55,306 nt of DNA from Planctomycetota bacterium (GTDB taxonomy: Bacteria; Planctomycetota; SZUA-567; JAKLDR01): assembly GCA_022703445.1 (NCBI GenBank), contig JAKLDR010000018.1:1-55306 (forward strand). Reading direction: 5' to 3'. The position numbers were made by a program, and so were the translations under genes. Shown one piece after another: positions 24,560-33,887 of this stretch; positions within the stretch are counted from its first letter, which is position 1, and every line of letters starts with the position of its first letter. Below the pieces are notes generated by a model, which did no database searches, was not told where the DNA came from, and saw nothing but the letters and a program-made list of their open reading frames with translations.

Positions 24560-25705
24560 GTGAAGCGCGCGACATCGGCAATAGCTCTTCTGGTGATTGG
24601 AATCTCATCGGTTTCATCCGGCGGCGAGGGACCCTGGTTCCCGGGCGGGGACGAGGGGAAGAAGGCGGCCGAGGCCCGCCGGGGCAGGACCGAGCTCGGG
24701 AAGCTCGCGGCGGCTATGAAGCCGGGCACCTGGGCTGAGCTCAAGACCGAGATGCCCAAGGGGCTGTGGAGTTCTCCGGTGGTGGACGGTGGCCGGAACG
24801 CCGGCGGCTCCGGCGGGCTGCATATCGCCGGCTGGACCGACGACGCCCATTGGGACAGCCGCACCGGACAGTTCCTATACATGGGTCTGCGCCAGACCCG
24901 CCAGTTCATCGCCTACTCCGAGGAGAAGAACGCCTGGCGGGCCATCGAGCTGGACCCCAAGAGCGACAATCCCTGCTTCCGGACACAGTTCGGCCACATC
25001 TACAGCAGCAACGGGTTCGACCACGAGCGGAGCCGCTTCTACCACCGCTACAACGGCTTCAAGGGCGGGAAGGACGGGCTGGACCTGGCCGGCGGCATCT
25101 CCTTCTTCGATGCGGTCAAGGAGAAGTGGACCAAGCTCCCGCCCGTCCCGGCCAACAGCGGCTTCACGGGGATGGCCATCGAGTACTTCGGAGCGATGGA
25201 CGGGCTGGTCATCCTCGGGAAGAACGCCTGGATCTTCAGCAACGAGCGGCAGAAGTGGGAGGACCTGGGCGCCAGCCCCGTCGACGGCTACCACAGCCTC
25301 TTCCGTCACAACCCCTACCGGCAGGAGGTGCTGATGGCCGGCGGCAACCAGCAGCCGCAGACCGTCGCCCGGCTGAAGAAGGACGGGAAGATCGAGAGGC
25401 TCAAGGACTTCCCGACGAACCTCAGCGTCCAGAGCGACAAGATCACCGTCGACCCGGCCACCGGGCGCTACCTGATGCTCGGCGGCAACAAGGATGAGCC
25501 CAAGAAACTCTACGAGTTCGACAGCGACAGGAACGAGTACCGGGAGGTGGCGGCCTTCACCGCCAAGTGGCCGTACGGGAAGTACGCCATGCCGGTGTGC
25601 GCCTTCATTCCGGAGCACGGGGTGATCATGTGGGCGGACGAGCCGGGCGTGTTCCTCTGGAAGCACGACGCCCCGGCCGGCGGTGACAAAGTGGTGAAGG
25701 ACTGA
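24560..25705 (+). CDS. Exported Kelch-like beta-propeller protein
   Basis: A GTG start preceded by GGAGG gives 381 residues with a signal sequence (A-I-A-L-L-V-I-G-I-S-S-V). The mature protein has Y-S-E-E-K-N-A-W-R, F-F-D-A-V-K-E-K-W-T-K-L, W-I-F-S-N-E-R-Q-K-W-E-D-L, L-Y-E-F-D-S-D-R-N-E-Y and V-F-L-W-K-H blades, consistent with a small propeller. There is no lipobox or membrane anchor, so it is probably periplasmic or secreted. It sits between family B copy 1 and the first long family C gene. Function unknown. Confidence 0.8.
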   Translation: MKRATSAIALLVIGISSVSSGGEGPWFPGGDEGKKAAEARRGRTELGKLAAAMKPGTWAELKTEMPKGLWSSPVVDGGRNAGGSGGLHIAGWTDDAHWDSRTGQFLYMGLRQTRQFIAYSEEKNAWRAIELDPKSDNPCFRTQFGHIYSSNGFDHERSRFYHRYNGFKGGKDGLDLAGGISFFDAVKEKWTKLPPVPANSGFTGMAIEYFGAMDGLVILGKNAWIFSNERQKWEDLGASPVDGYHSLFRHNPYRQEVLMAGGNQQPQTVARLKKDGKIERLKDFPTNLSVQSDKITVDPATGRYLMLGGNKDEPKKLYEFDSDRNEYREVAAFTAKWPYGKYAMPVCAFIPEHGVIMWADEPGVFLWKHDAPAGGDKVVKD

Positions 25706-25722
25706 AGCAGGGAGGTTGGCCG

Positions 25723-28338
25723 ATGAGAACTGCATTGGGAATCGTGGCGACCTTCCTGCTGGCCGGGGGGGCGCCTCTGGCTGCGGAGGTGGGTTTCTCC
25801 GTCAAGCCGGCGGTAGCCAAGGACGGCGACAAGGCCAAGATCAGCTTCTCTGTTTCGGCGCCGACCGATGTCGAAGTGGCGGTGCTCGATGGCCAGGGCA
25901 AGGTCGTCCGGCACCTGGCGGCCGGAGTGCTCGGCGCCCCTTCGACAGGCTCAGGGCCTGCCGGCGCGCCGCCCGAGCCACTCAAGGCCGGCCTGGCCCA
26001 GGCGCTCGAGTGGGACGGCCGCGACGACGCCGGGAAGCCGGCCGCCGGCGGCCCATTCAAGGTGCGCGTCAAGCTTGGGCTCAAGCCGGAGTTCGACGGC
26101 TTCCTGCTCGACAACCCCGTCGGCACCGGTGCGATCAGCGCGCTGGCCGCCGGCCCCGGCGGGCAGCTCTACGTCTGGCACCACGACTGCACCGCCAACG
26201 GCAACCAGGGCGGCGAGAAACTCAAAATCATTGGCCGCGACGGCAAGTACGTGCGCACGCTGATCCCCTACCCGGCGAACCTCCCGGCCGAGAAGGCCAA
26301 GGTGCTGGGCGCATTCACCGACGAGGACGGGAGCCTCGTGCCGCGCGTCTACAACATGCAGCAGCTCAACCTGAACTACGAGGGCCGCGGCGACCGGGGC
26401 CCGTCGATGATGGGCTTCTCCTGCCCGGCGGTGGACTCCAAGGGCCGGGCCTACTGGCTGGTCGCCGGATGCCGGCTGGAGTGCGTCGAGGCCGACGGCA
26501 GTTCGCCGTACGAAACGTTCCTGAGCCCGCCGCTCTTCACCGGCTTCAAGGCCGTGACCGGCCGCCCGGCGCTGTGCATGGCCTCCGACGAGAAGGGCGT
26601 CTACGTCGCCGGCCTGGCTTCGGCCGACGACGGCTGGGGCAAGAACCAGCAGCCGCTGCCCTGCGTGTGGCGGGTCGACGTCGCGACGCGCAAGGCCGAG
26701 GTCTTCGTCGGCGACCTCAAGGAGGCCGGCAAGGAGAAGGACCGCCTGACCGCGCCGCGCGGGGTGGCCGCGGCCAAGGGGCTGCTCTACGTGGCCGACC
26801 CCGGCGCCGACCGCGTGGCGGTCTTCAGGGAGGCCGACCGCTCCTTCGTCGGCGAGATCAAGGTGAAGGATCCCCAGAGCCTGGGCGTCGACCCGGCCAC
26901 CGGCGCGGTCTACGTCTGCGCCTACACCGGCAAGCAGACCGCCGACCTGATCAAGTTCGACAAGTACGAAACCGGCAAGGAGCTCTGCAAGGTTGCCCTG
27001 CCGAAGACCGGCCTGTCGCCCAACGGCGGGGTCCACCGCATCGTGGTGGACGCCTCGGCCAAGCCCGTGCTGGTCTACGCCCCGGGCCTGCCCTACGGGC
27101 CGCCCTTCACCTGCATCGAGGACGCCGGCGACAAGTTCGCCAGCCGGCCGGACCCGCGCGACCTCAAGCGGACCTGGGCGCCGGGCCCCCGCGACCTGAC
27201 CTTCGACCGCCCCCGCGGCGAGCTCTACGTCAAGGGCGGCGGCGACCAGCGCTACTTCCGGGTCGAGGAGAAGACCGGCAAGGTCACCGAGCTCGTCAAG
27301 ATCGCCGGCGTCGGCGATAACGGCACCCAGTTGGCGGTGGCTCCGGACGGGAGCCTGGTGACCTACGGTTGGGGGGCCGCCGGCCTGCGCCGCCTGGACC
27401 GCGACGGCAAGCCGGCCAACTGGCCGGGCCGGAGCACCAATGCCATCAGCTACAGCGGCATCATGACCTTCATGCAGCGCAACCTGGCCCTGCCCAGCAT
27501 GGAGGAGATCTTCATCATCCTGCCGCCCGAGTACCGCAAGGACCCCAAGGCCAGCGGCGGCGACTACAGCTCGGTCAACGTGCTGGGCACCGACGGCGCG
27601 ACCAAGCGCACGGTCATCTGGCAGTGCACCGTCGGCGCCGTCCTGCGGATGGACGGTAAGGGCAACATCTACCTCGCCGACATGCTGAAACCCACCGGCC
27701 GCCTGTACCCCGAGTTCTTCGACGGGAAGATCGGCAAGATCCCCGCCGGCAAGTCGGTGGGCGGGCTGAGCGGCGATCCCGAGGGGGCCGCGGCCTTCTG
27801 GGAGAGCAACATGTACGCCAGCATCATCAAGTTCCCGCCGTCGGGCGGGGTCATCTGGTACAACAAGGACCTGCCCCCGTGCGTCGAGGGCGCTCCGCCG
27901 GCCGAGCTGCTGGCCAAGCCCAAGCAGACCTTCGGCACCCACCTCGGCTACAGCTACAGGCCCGCCGACGTCCAGGGCGCCGAGTGGGTGCGCTTCGGCT
28001 TCTCGCCCTACGGGCTGACCCGCGGCGCCGGCTTCTGCATGTGCGAGGGCGCCGGCTTCGACGTCGACGGCTACGGGCGGGTCTTCTATCCCAACCTCGG
28101 CCAGTTCCGGATCGAGGTGGTGGACAACGCCAACAACTGGATAGGCACCTTCGGCAAGTACGGCAACGCCGACTCCGGAGGCAAGGACGCGACCGTCAAA
28201 ACTCCGGCCCTGCCGCTGGCCTGGCCGACCTACGTGGCCGTCTCCGACGACTACGCCTACGTCAACGACACCCTGGCCAACCGCGTGGTCCGGGTGAAGC
28301 TCAACGCGGCGGCGGAGGAGAGCTGTGAGGTGAAGTAA
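25723..28338 (+). CDS. Large exported NHL-type propeller protein, family C copy 1
   Basis: The 871-residue protein starts with a signal peptide (M-R-T-A-L-G-I-V-A-T-F-L-L-A-G-G). Residues ~22-120 resemble a FlgD-type immunoglobulin-like domain (P-T-D-V-E-V-A-V-L-D-x-x-G-K-V-V-R-H-L-A-A-G). The rest is an NHL-like propeller with repeated D-x-x-G-x-x-Y-V. Near the C-terminus are C-M-C-E-G-A-G-F-D-V-D-x-Y-G-R-V, F-G-K-Y-G-N-x-D-S and the final A-A-E-E-S-C-E-V-K. Copies at 28441 and 31166 share all of these. Unlike them it carries a short extra segment (P-S-T-G-S-G-P-A-G) encoded by a dispersed 20-bp repeat. Confidence 0.85.
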   Translation: MRTALGIVATFLLAGGAPLAAEVGFSVKPAVAKDGDKAKISFSVSAPTDVEVAVLDGQGKVVRHLAAGVLGAPSTGSGPAGAPPEPLKAGLAQALEWDGRDDAGKPAAGGPFKVRVKLGLKPEFDGFLLDNPVGTGAISALAAGPGGQLYVWHHDCTANGNQGGEKLKIIGRDGKYVRTLIPYPANLPAEKAKVLGAFTDEDGSLVPRVYNMQQLNLNYEGRGDRGPSMMGFSCPAVDSKGRAYWLVAGCRLECVEADGSSPYETFLSPPLFTGFKAVTGRPALCMASDEKGVYVAGLASADDGWGKNQQPLPCVWRVDVATRKAEVFVGDLKEAGKEKDRLTAPRGVAAAKGLLYVADPGADRVAVFREADRSFVGEIKVKDPQSLGVDPATGAVYVCAYTGKQTADLIKFDKYETGKELCKVALPKTGLSPNGGVHRIVVDASAKPVLVYAPGLPYGPPFTCIEDAGDKFASRPDPRDLKRTWAPGPRDLTFDRPRGELYVKGGGDQRYFRVEEKTGKVTELVKIAGVGDNGTQLAVAPDGSLVTYGWGAAGLRRLDRDGKPANWPGRSTNAISYSGIMTFMQRNLALPSMEEIFIILPPEYRKDPKASGGDYSSVNVLGTDGATKRTVIWQCTVGAVLRMDGKGNIYLADMLKPTGRLYPEFFDGKIGKIPAGKSVGGLSGDPEGAAAFWESNMYASIIKFPPSGGVIWYNKDLPPCVEGAPPAELLAKPKQTFGTHLGYSYRPADVQGAEWVRFGFSPYGLTRGAGFCMCEGAGFDVDGYGRVFYPNLGQFRIEVVDNANNWIGTFGKYGNADSGGKDATVKTPALPLAWPTYVAVSDDYAYVNDTLANRVVRVKLNAAAEESCEVK
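25938..25957. repeat. Dispersed 20-mer CCCTTCGACAGGCTCAGGGC inside a coding sequence
   Basis: It is identical to 40883-40902 in the surE gene. The two paralogous genes downstream lack it at the matching site, so it looks like an in-frame insertion. Degenerate relatives occur at 48291-48369. Confidence 0.9.
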
Positions 28339-28347
28339 GGAGAGGAC

Positions 28348-28420
28348 GGATGGTTGGAGGTTGGGGGTTGGAGGGCTCAATCACCCCCGCCTCCAACCTC
28401 CCACCCCCAACCTTCAACCC
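28348..28420. repeat. GGTTGGAGGTTGGGGG-type hairpin between family C genes
   Basis: The G-rich left arm (28348-28375) and C-rich right arm (28390-28420) pair over ~25 bp with a short loop. The copy at 33788-33867 is nearly the same sequence, as are the gene end before it and the leader (GAGTCTGAGGGAG) after it. Confidence 0.85.
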
Positions 28421-28440
28421 GAGTCTGAGGGAGGTCCGTC

Positions 28441-31056
28441 ATGCGTCTGGCCCTGACTTGCTCGCTCGCCTGGCTCCTGGCCGCAGCCGCTCCGCTGGCC
28501 GGCGAAGCTCCGCCGGCCTTCACGGCCAAGCCCGCCGTCGCCAAGGCCGGCGATAGGTTTGCCGTCAACTTCACGGTGAGCGCCCCGACCGACGTCGAGG
28601 TCGCGGTGCTTGACGCCGGCGGCAAGGTGGTCCGCCACCTGGCCGCCGGGGTGTTGGGCGGCAAGGAGCCGCCGCCCGAGCCGCTCAAGGCCGGCCTGGC
28701 CCAGGCGCTCGAGTGGGACCTGAAGGACGATGCCGGGAAGCCCGCCGCCGGCGGACCATTCAAGGTCCGCGTGAAGCTCGGACTGCGCGCCGAGCTCGAC
28801 GGTTTCCTGGCCGAGAAGACCAACTGGATCGGCGACCTCTCCGGCCTGGCGGTGGGGCCGAACGGCGAGCTCTTCGTCTACAGCTCGACCGTCTTCTCCC
28901 ACCGCGGGCACAGCCGCTGCATGTCGGTCTACAGCCGCGAGGGCAAGTACCTCCGGACGATCATGCCGCCGCCGGCGAACCTCCCCAAGGAGAAGCTCCT
29001 GCCCTTCAACACCACCATGGAGGGCCGGGAGAAGGTCGTGCTCGACGTCCCCGGCGACGATTTCCAGCCGCGCAACTACTACGGCACCTGGCCGGAGTTC
29101 TACTCCGGACCGATGGCGCAGCTCGCTCCTCGGCCGACGGCCGACGGCAGGCTGCTGCTCATGTACTATGCCGCCTGCGCGCGGCTGGAGACGACCGGCG
29201 CCGCGGCCGACGCGAGCTTCTGGCGGCCCTTCTGGAAGGCCAACCCCAGCGGCTACACCGCCTCGAAGGGCGCGCTGGTCCCCTCGCCCGACGGGAAGTG
29301 GCTGTACCTGGTCGGGGTCCGCTCGGCCAAGGAGGCCAGCGGGAAGGAAACCGACCTCTTCCCGGCCGGCCGTATCTACCGGATGGGCGCCGGCGAGGGC
29401 GCGCTCATGGAGAAGTTCGTCGACCTGCCCGCCGGCAAGACCTCCTTCCACGGCGGCCCGCAGATCGGCGGCGACTGCGACAAGGACGGCAATCTGCTGG
29501 TCTGCGACTGGGGCGGCAACAAGCTGCGCACGTTCAGTCCCGATGGCAAGGAGCTCGACGCCCTGGCCGTCGACGCCCCCGAGTTGGTGGCCTGCCACCG
29601 CAAGACCGGCGCGGTCTACGTGCTGAGTGCCGCGAGCCCGGACGGCAAGCGCGCCGACCGCAAGCTCCTCAAGTTCTCCTCCGGGAAGGCCGACGCCAAG
29701 CGGCAGGCGGAGCTGGCCATTCCCTTCCGCGACACCTACATCTACTACCAGGAGACCTCCAGCATCTCGCTGGCCCTCGACGACGAGGGCGAGACGCCCA
29801 TCGTCTGGGTCGGCCAGGCCCACGGCCACCCCGACGCCGCCGGACGCAAGCCCGCCGGCGTGCTGCGCATCGAGGACCGGGGCGCCGAGTTCAAGCCGAC
29901 CCTCGACCTGATAGACCTGGAGCGCAACCCGCCGGCGATCATGCCGCGCATGGCCGTGCACCCAGACACCGACGTGCTGGTCTACAACGACGGCTGCTCC
30001 GGGGTGGCGGCCCTCAACGGCCTGACCGGGGCGGCCGTGAAGCTGCCCTTCGCCAACGCCACCGACATGGGCGTGGGCCTCGACGGCAACTGGTACGTCC
30101 AGACCGGCGCGGGCTACTCCGGGCCGATCTGCCGCTTCGACCGCGACTTCAAGCCGCTGCCGGTGGCCGGCAAGACCCCGACCAAGGACTCGCCGGACAA
30201 CGGGCTCTGCGACGTCTACGGCCGGATGGGTGCGGGCTACTGCTCCGTCGGCCTGGCCGTCGACGGGCGCGGGCGGCTCTTCAGCCTGCAGATGTACGAC
30301 TTCGGCGCCTACAACCTGGCCGTCTTCGGCCCGGACGGCAAGCCCGAGGACCCCGGCCGGATGAAGGACGACCCCCGCCAGCAGAAGTGCCCGCGCTACA
30401 AGAGCGCGGTCGTCGGGCCCATCGCCCCGTCGACCGGCGGGGTGCAGGTCGACTGGCAGGGGAACATCTACCTGGGCGTGAAGATCCTGCCCAAGGGCTA
30501 CAAGCCGCCGGCCGGCTTCGAGGGCGCCCGCAGCGGCTACGCCGGGATCACCGGGTGCGTGGTCAAGTTCGGCCCCAAGGGCGGCGCGGTCCACGGCATG
30601 CAGAAGGCCCCGCCGGAGGGGCTGAAGGGCGAGGTCGTCGACCTGCGCTGGGGCTTCATGTCGCCGGTCAACTACCAGGCCTTCGTCGAGGAGCCGCTCA
30701 AGTTCTACCCGGGCCTGGGCTGCATCTCCGGCGGCTTCGGCGACGGCTGCGCCTGCCGCCAGCCCATGTTCCAGGTCGACGGCTGGGGCCGCATCTTCTA
30801 CCCGAGCGCCGCGACCTGCTCGGTGAAGATCGTCGACAACGCCGGCAACCTCATCCAGGAGTTCGGCCGCTACGGCAACATCGACTCGCGGGGGCCGGGC
30901 AAGGACTCACTCGTCAAGAAGCCCGACGTGCCGCTGGGCTGGCCGCAGTCCGTCGGCGCGAGCGACAAGGCCGTCTACGTCTCCGACGTGGCCAACCGGT
31001 GCATCGTGCGGATGAAGAAGGTCTACGCGGCGGAGGAGAGCTGCGAGGTCAAGTGA
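28441..31056 (+). CDS. Large exported NHL-type propeller protein, family C copy 2
   Basis: Also 871 residues. The signal peptide (L-T-C-S-L-A-W-L-L-A) is shared in pattern with the genes at 31166 and 33888 but not with copy 1. The Ig-like domain (~22-115) is highly similar to copy 1, including P-L-K-A-G-L-A-Q-A-L-E-W-D. The propeller diverges more, with many D-G-x-x-L/Y-V strands and G-D-G-C-A-C-R-Q-P near the C-terminus in place of C-M-C-E-G. It retains F-G-R-Y-G-N-I-D-S and A-A-E-E-S-C-E-V-K at the end. It lies between two hairpins. GGAGG precedes the ATG. No catalytic motif recognised. Confidence 0.85.
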   Translation: MRLALTCSLAWLLAAAAPLAGEAPPAFTAKPAVAKAGDRFAVNFTVSAPTDVEVAVLDAGGKVVRHLAAGVLGGKEPPPEPLKAGLAQALEWDLKDDAGKPAAGGPFKVRVKLGLRAELDGFLAEKTNWIGDLSGLAVGPNGELFVYSSTVFSHRGHSRCMSVYSREGKYLRTIMPPPANLPKEKLLPFNTTMEGREKVVLDVPGDDFQPRNYYGTWPEFYSGPMAQLAPRPTADGRLLLMYYAACARLETTGAAADASFWRPFWKANPSGYTASKGALVPSPDGKWLYLVGVRSAKEASGKETDLFPAGRIYRMGAGEGALMEKFVDLPAGKTSFHGGPQIGGDCDKDGNLLVCDWGGNKLRTFSPDGKELDALAVDAPELVACHRKTGAVYVLSAASPDGKRADRKLLKFSSGKADAKRQAELAIPFRDTYIYYQETSSISLALDDEGETPIVWVGQAHGHPDAAGRKPAGVLRIEDRGAEFKPTLDLIDLERNPPAIMPRMAVHPDTDVLVYNDGCSGVAALNGLTGAAVKLPFANATDMGVGLDGNWYVQTGAGYSGPICRFDRDFKPLPVAGKTPTKDSPDNGLCDVYGRMGAGYCSVGLAVDGRGRLFSLQMYDFGAYNLAVFGPDGKPEDPGRMKDDPRQQKCPRYKSAVVGPIAPSTGGVQVDWQGNIYLGVKILPKGYKPPAGFEGARSGYAGITGCVVKFGPKGGAVHGMQKAPPEGLKGEVVDLRWGFMSPVNYQAFVEEPLKFYPGLGCISGGFGDGCACRQPMFQVDGWGRIFYPSAATCSVKIVDNAGNLIQEFGRYGNIDSRGPGKDSLVKKPDVPLGWPQSVGASDKAVYVSDVANRCIVRMKKVYAAEESCEVK

Positions 31057-31059
31057 ATC

Positions 31060-31145
31060 AGGTGGAAGGTGGATGGTGGAGGGTTGAAGGCACAGTGAGC
31101 TTCCGTCGGCTCCCGCCCTCAACCTTCCACCATCCACCCTCCACC
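31060..31145. repeat. GGTGGAAGGTGGATGG-type hairpin between family C genes
   Basis: Left arm 31060-31090 and right arm 31115-31145 are complementary over ~30 bp with three or four mismatches around a ~24-nt loop. The arm words differ from the hairpins at 28348 and 33788, but the class is the same. An AAGGAGG follows before the ATG at 31166. Confidence 0.85.
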
Positions 31146-31165
31146 GTTCAATAAGGAGGTCCATC

Positions 31166-33778
31166 ATGCGTTGTGTCCTGACTTGCTCGATTGTCTGGTT
31201 CCTGGCTGCAACCGCGTCGCTGGCCGGCGAGGCCCCGCCGACCTTCTCCGCGAAGCCGGCGGTGACCAAGGCCGGCGATAAGTTCACCGTGGCCTTCACG
31301 GTCGCCGCGGCCACCGACGTCGAGGTCGCGGTGCTCGACGCCGGCGGGAAGGTCGTCCGGCACCTCGCTGCCGGGGCCCTCGGCGCGAAGAACCCGCCGC
31401 CCGAGCCGCTCAAGGCCGGGCTCGCCCAGGCGCTCGAGTGGGACGGCAAGGACGACGCCGGCAAGCCCGCCGCCGGCGGACCATTCAAGGCCCGCGTCCG
31501 CCTCGGCCTCAAGCCGGAGTTCGACCGCTTCATGCTCTACGAACCCGACGCCCATCCGGGCACCGGGGCGCTCGCGCTCGGCCCCAAGGGCGAGGTCTAC
31601 GCCTTCTACCAGGACCCCACCGCCAATGGCAACCAGGGCGGCATCAAGGTCCGGGTCATGACCCGCGAGGGCAAGTTCGTGCGGCAGCTGCTGCCCTTCC
31701 CGGCGGACGCGCCCTACGCGAAGGTCAAGGCCACCGGCGCCTTCCAGGACGCCGACGGCAGCCTGGTCCCGCACCTGCACAACTGGCACTCCCTCAACTT
31801 CTACCCGGACCCGGTCGCATCCCGCGGGCGGAGCATGGCCGGCCACAGCCAGCCGGTTGTCGACTCCAGCGGCCGGATCTACTGGATCGTCTCGGGAGGA
31901 AGACTCTGCGCCCTCGACGCCGACGGCGGCGTGCCCTACGAGACCTTCCTGAGCGAGCCGCTCTTCGCCGGGGCCAGGAATGTCGGCGGCCGGGCGGCCC
32001 TGTGCATGAGCTCCGACGGCAAGTCCCTCTACGCCACCAGCACCCAGGCCGACGACGGCTGGGGCAAGAACACCCGGGCCATCCCCTGCGTCTTCCGGGT
32101 CGACACGGCCACCCGCAAGGCCGAACCGTTCGTCGGCAAGCCCGGCGAGCCCGGCAAGGAGAAGGAACTGCTGGCCGGCCCGCGCGGCGTGGCCGCCGCC
32201 GCGGGGCTGCTCTACGTCGCCGATCCCGAAGCCGGCCGCGTGGCGGTCTTCAAGGAGGAGGACCGGTCCTTCGTCGGCGAGATCAAGTGCGTCCTGCCGC
32301 ACATCGTCCAGGTCCACCCCAAGACCGGCGCGGTCTACGTGGTCAGCTACGTCCCCGAGGCCAACCCCCGGGCCGACGGGCAGAGCCGGATCACCGACGC
32401 CAAGCTGCTCAAGTTCGCGAGCTACAAGGACGAGAAGCCGGCCGTCGAGATGCCCCTGCCCCGGACGGGGCTGAGCCCCAACGGCGGCACCCACCGCATC
32501 GCGCTGGACGCCTCGGCCGAACCGCCGCTGCTCTGGGCGCCGGGAGTGCCCTATGCTTCCAAGGGCAGCCACATCGCCTGCTACCGCGACGCCGGCGCCA
32601 AGTTCGAGCTGGTGGACGTGCCCGCCCCCAAGGGCCCCTGGGGCAACGGCGCCCGCGACCTGCTGGTCGACCGCGTCCGCGGCGAGTTCTACGTCAAGGT
32701 CCAGGGCGAGCAGTGGCACCAGTTCGAGGAGAAGACCGCCAAACTCGTCCGCACGGTGCAGTTCCACAACGTCGGCGGGCCGCGGATGAACGACACCGGC
32801 GCGCAGCTGGGCGTGGACGCCGCCGGCAACTACATCACCCACGCCTGGGGCGAGGGCAAGGGGCTGCAGCGCTGGACCCGCGACCTCAAGCCGCTCAAGT
32901 GGGAGGGCAAGGACACCAACAGCACCCCCTGGGGCGCGATGATGACCTTCACCCAGAAGTACATGGCGCTGCGCGGCGACGAGATCTACGTGATCAAGCC
33001 GGTCAAGGGGCCGCACAGCGTCGAGGTCTACGACCAGGGGCTCAACGTCAAGCGCCGCGCGGTCTGGAACGCCCGGCGGGGCAGCTGCGTGCGGGTCGAC
33101 GCCAAGGGCAACACCTACGTGACCGCCCCGCTCCGGCAGGAGGGCCGGGACTTCGAGGAGTTCTTCGACGGCAAGCTCGAGAAGATCCCCGACTACTACG
33201 GCTCGGTGGGTGCCGGCCACTACTGGTACGTGTACATGGCCGGGGCCATCGTCAAGTTCCCGCCGGCCGGCGGCGCCTTCTACTGGAAGGGCGACAAGGA
33301 GGCCGGCCAGGACGCCCCGGGCCTCCCCGAGGCCGTGGCCGCCAAGCCCAAGCTGAAGTTCAACTACCTCGGCGGCGCGGGCCGCAGCCCGCACGTGCCC
33401 TGCGAGGTCCAGGGCGCCGACTGGGTGCGCACGGCATTCTCGCCCTACGCCGAGACCTACCCGGACGGCACGCCGGTGTGCATGTGCGAGGGCCAGGGCT
33501 TCGACGTCGACGCCTGGGGCCGGGTCTGGCACATCAACCTCTTCCGCTTCCGCGTGGAGGTGGCCGACAACGCCAACAACACGGTGACGACCTTCGGCAA
33601 GTACGGCAACCAGGACTCGGGTCCCGACGGGCGGATCAAGACGCCGGCGGTCCCGCTGGCCTGGCCGACCTACGTGGCCGTCAGCGACGACTACGCCTAC
33701 GTCAACGACACCATCGGGATGCGGGTCGTGCGCGTGAAGCTCAACGCGGCGGCGGAGGAGAGTTGTGAGGTGAAGTAA
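31166..33778 (+). CDS. Large exported NHL-type propeller protein, family C copy 3
   Basis: 870 residues, closest to copy 1 in the propeller: H-P/Y-R-D-A-G-A-K, N-G-x-H-R-I-A-L-D-A-S-A-E, P-V-C-M-C-E-G-Q-G-F-D-V-D-A-W-G-R-V, F-G-K-Y-G-N-Q-D-S, and V-R-V-K-L-N-A-A-A-E-E-S-C-E-V-K. The signal peptide matches copy 2 and the gene at 33888. The last ~130 nt, the stop and the following hairpin are nearly identical to the end of copy 1, showing recent duplication or gene conversion. Ig-like domain at ~22-115. Its ligand or function is unknown; NHL propellers usually bind other molecules. Confidence 0.85.
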   Translation: MRCVLTCSIVWFLAATASLAGEAPPTFSAKPAVTKAGDKFTVAFTVAAATDVEVAVLDAGGKVVRHLAAGALGAKNPPPEPLKAGLAQALEWDGKDDAGKPAAGGPFKARVRLGLKPEFDRFMLYEPDAHPGTGALALGPKGEVYAFYQDPTANGNQGGIKVRVMTREGKFVRQLLPFPADAPYAKVKATGAFQDADGSLVPHLHNWHSLNFYPDPVASRGRSMAGHSQPVVDSSGRIYWIVSGGRLCALDADGGVPYETFLSEPLFAGARNVGGRAALCMSSDGKSLYATSTQADDGWGKNTRAIPCVFRVDTATRKAEPFVGKPGEPGKEKELLAGPRGVAAAAGLLYVADPEAGRVAVFKEEDRSFVGEIKCVLPHIVQVHPKTGAVYVVSYVPEANPRADGQSRITDAKLLKFASYKDEKPAVEMPLPRTGLSPNGGTHRIALDASAEPPLLWAPGVPYASKGSHIACYRDAGAKFELVDVPAPKGPWGNGARDLLVDRVRGEFYVKVQGEQWHQFEEKTAKLVRTVQFHNVGGPRMNDTGAQLGVDAAGNYITHAWGEGKGLQRWTRDLKPLKWEGKDTNSTPWGAMMTFTQKYMALRGDEIYVIKPVKGPHSVEVYDQGLNVKRRAVWNARRGSCVRVDAKGNTYVTAPLRQEGRDFEEFFDGKLEKIPDYYGSVGAGHYWYVYMAGAIVKFPPAGGAFYWKGDKEAGQDAPGLPEAVAAKPKLKFNYLGGAGRSPHVPCEVQGADWVRTAFSPYAETYPDGTPVCMCEGQGFDVDAWGRVWHINLFRFRVEVADNANNTVTTFGKYGNQDSGPDGRIKTPAVPLAWPTYVAVSDDYAYVNDTIGMRVVRVKLNAAAEESCEVK

Positions 33779-33787
33779 GGATAGGAC

Positions 33788-33867
33788 GGATGGTTGGAGG
33801 TTGTAGGTTGGGGGCTGGAGGACTCGATCCCCTCCGCCTCCAACCTCCCGCCCCCAACCTGCAACCC
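33788..33867. repeat. GGTTGGAGGTTGTAGG-type hairpin between families C and B
   Basis: Left arm 33788-33821, right arm 33837-33867. The sequence and its leader GAGTCTGAGGGAGATCCATC closely match the hairpin and leader at 28348-28440. The downstream gene belongs to a different protein family from the one after 28420. Confidence 0.85.
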
Positions 33868-33887
33868 GAGTCTGAGGGAGATCCATC

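Noticed and set aside
28348..28420. Possible CRISPR-like repeat
   Set aside because: The words are complementary arms of one hairpin, not evenly spaced identical repeats with unique spacers.
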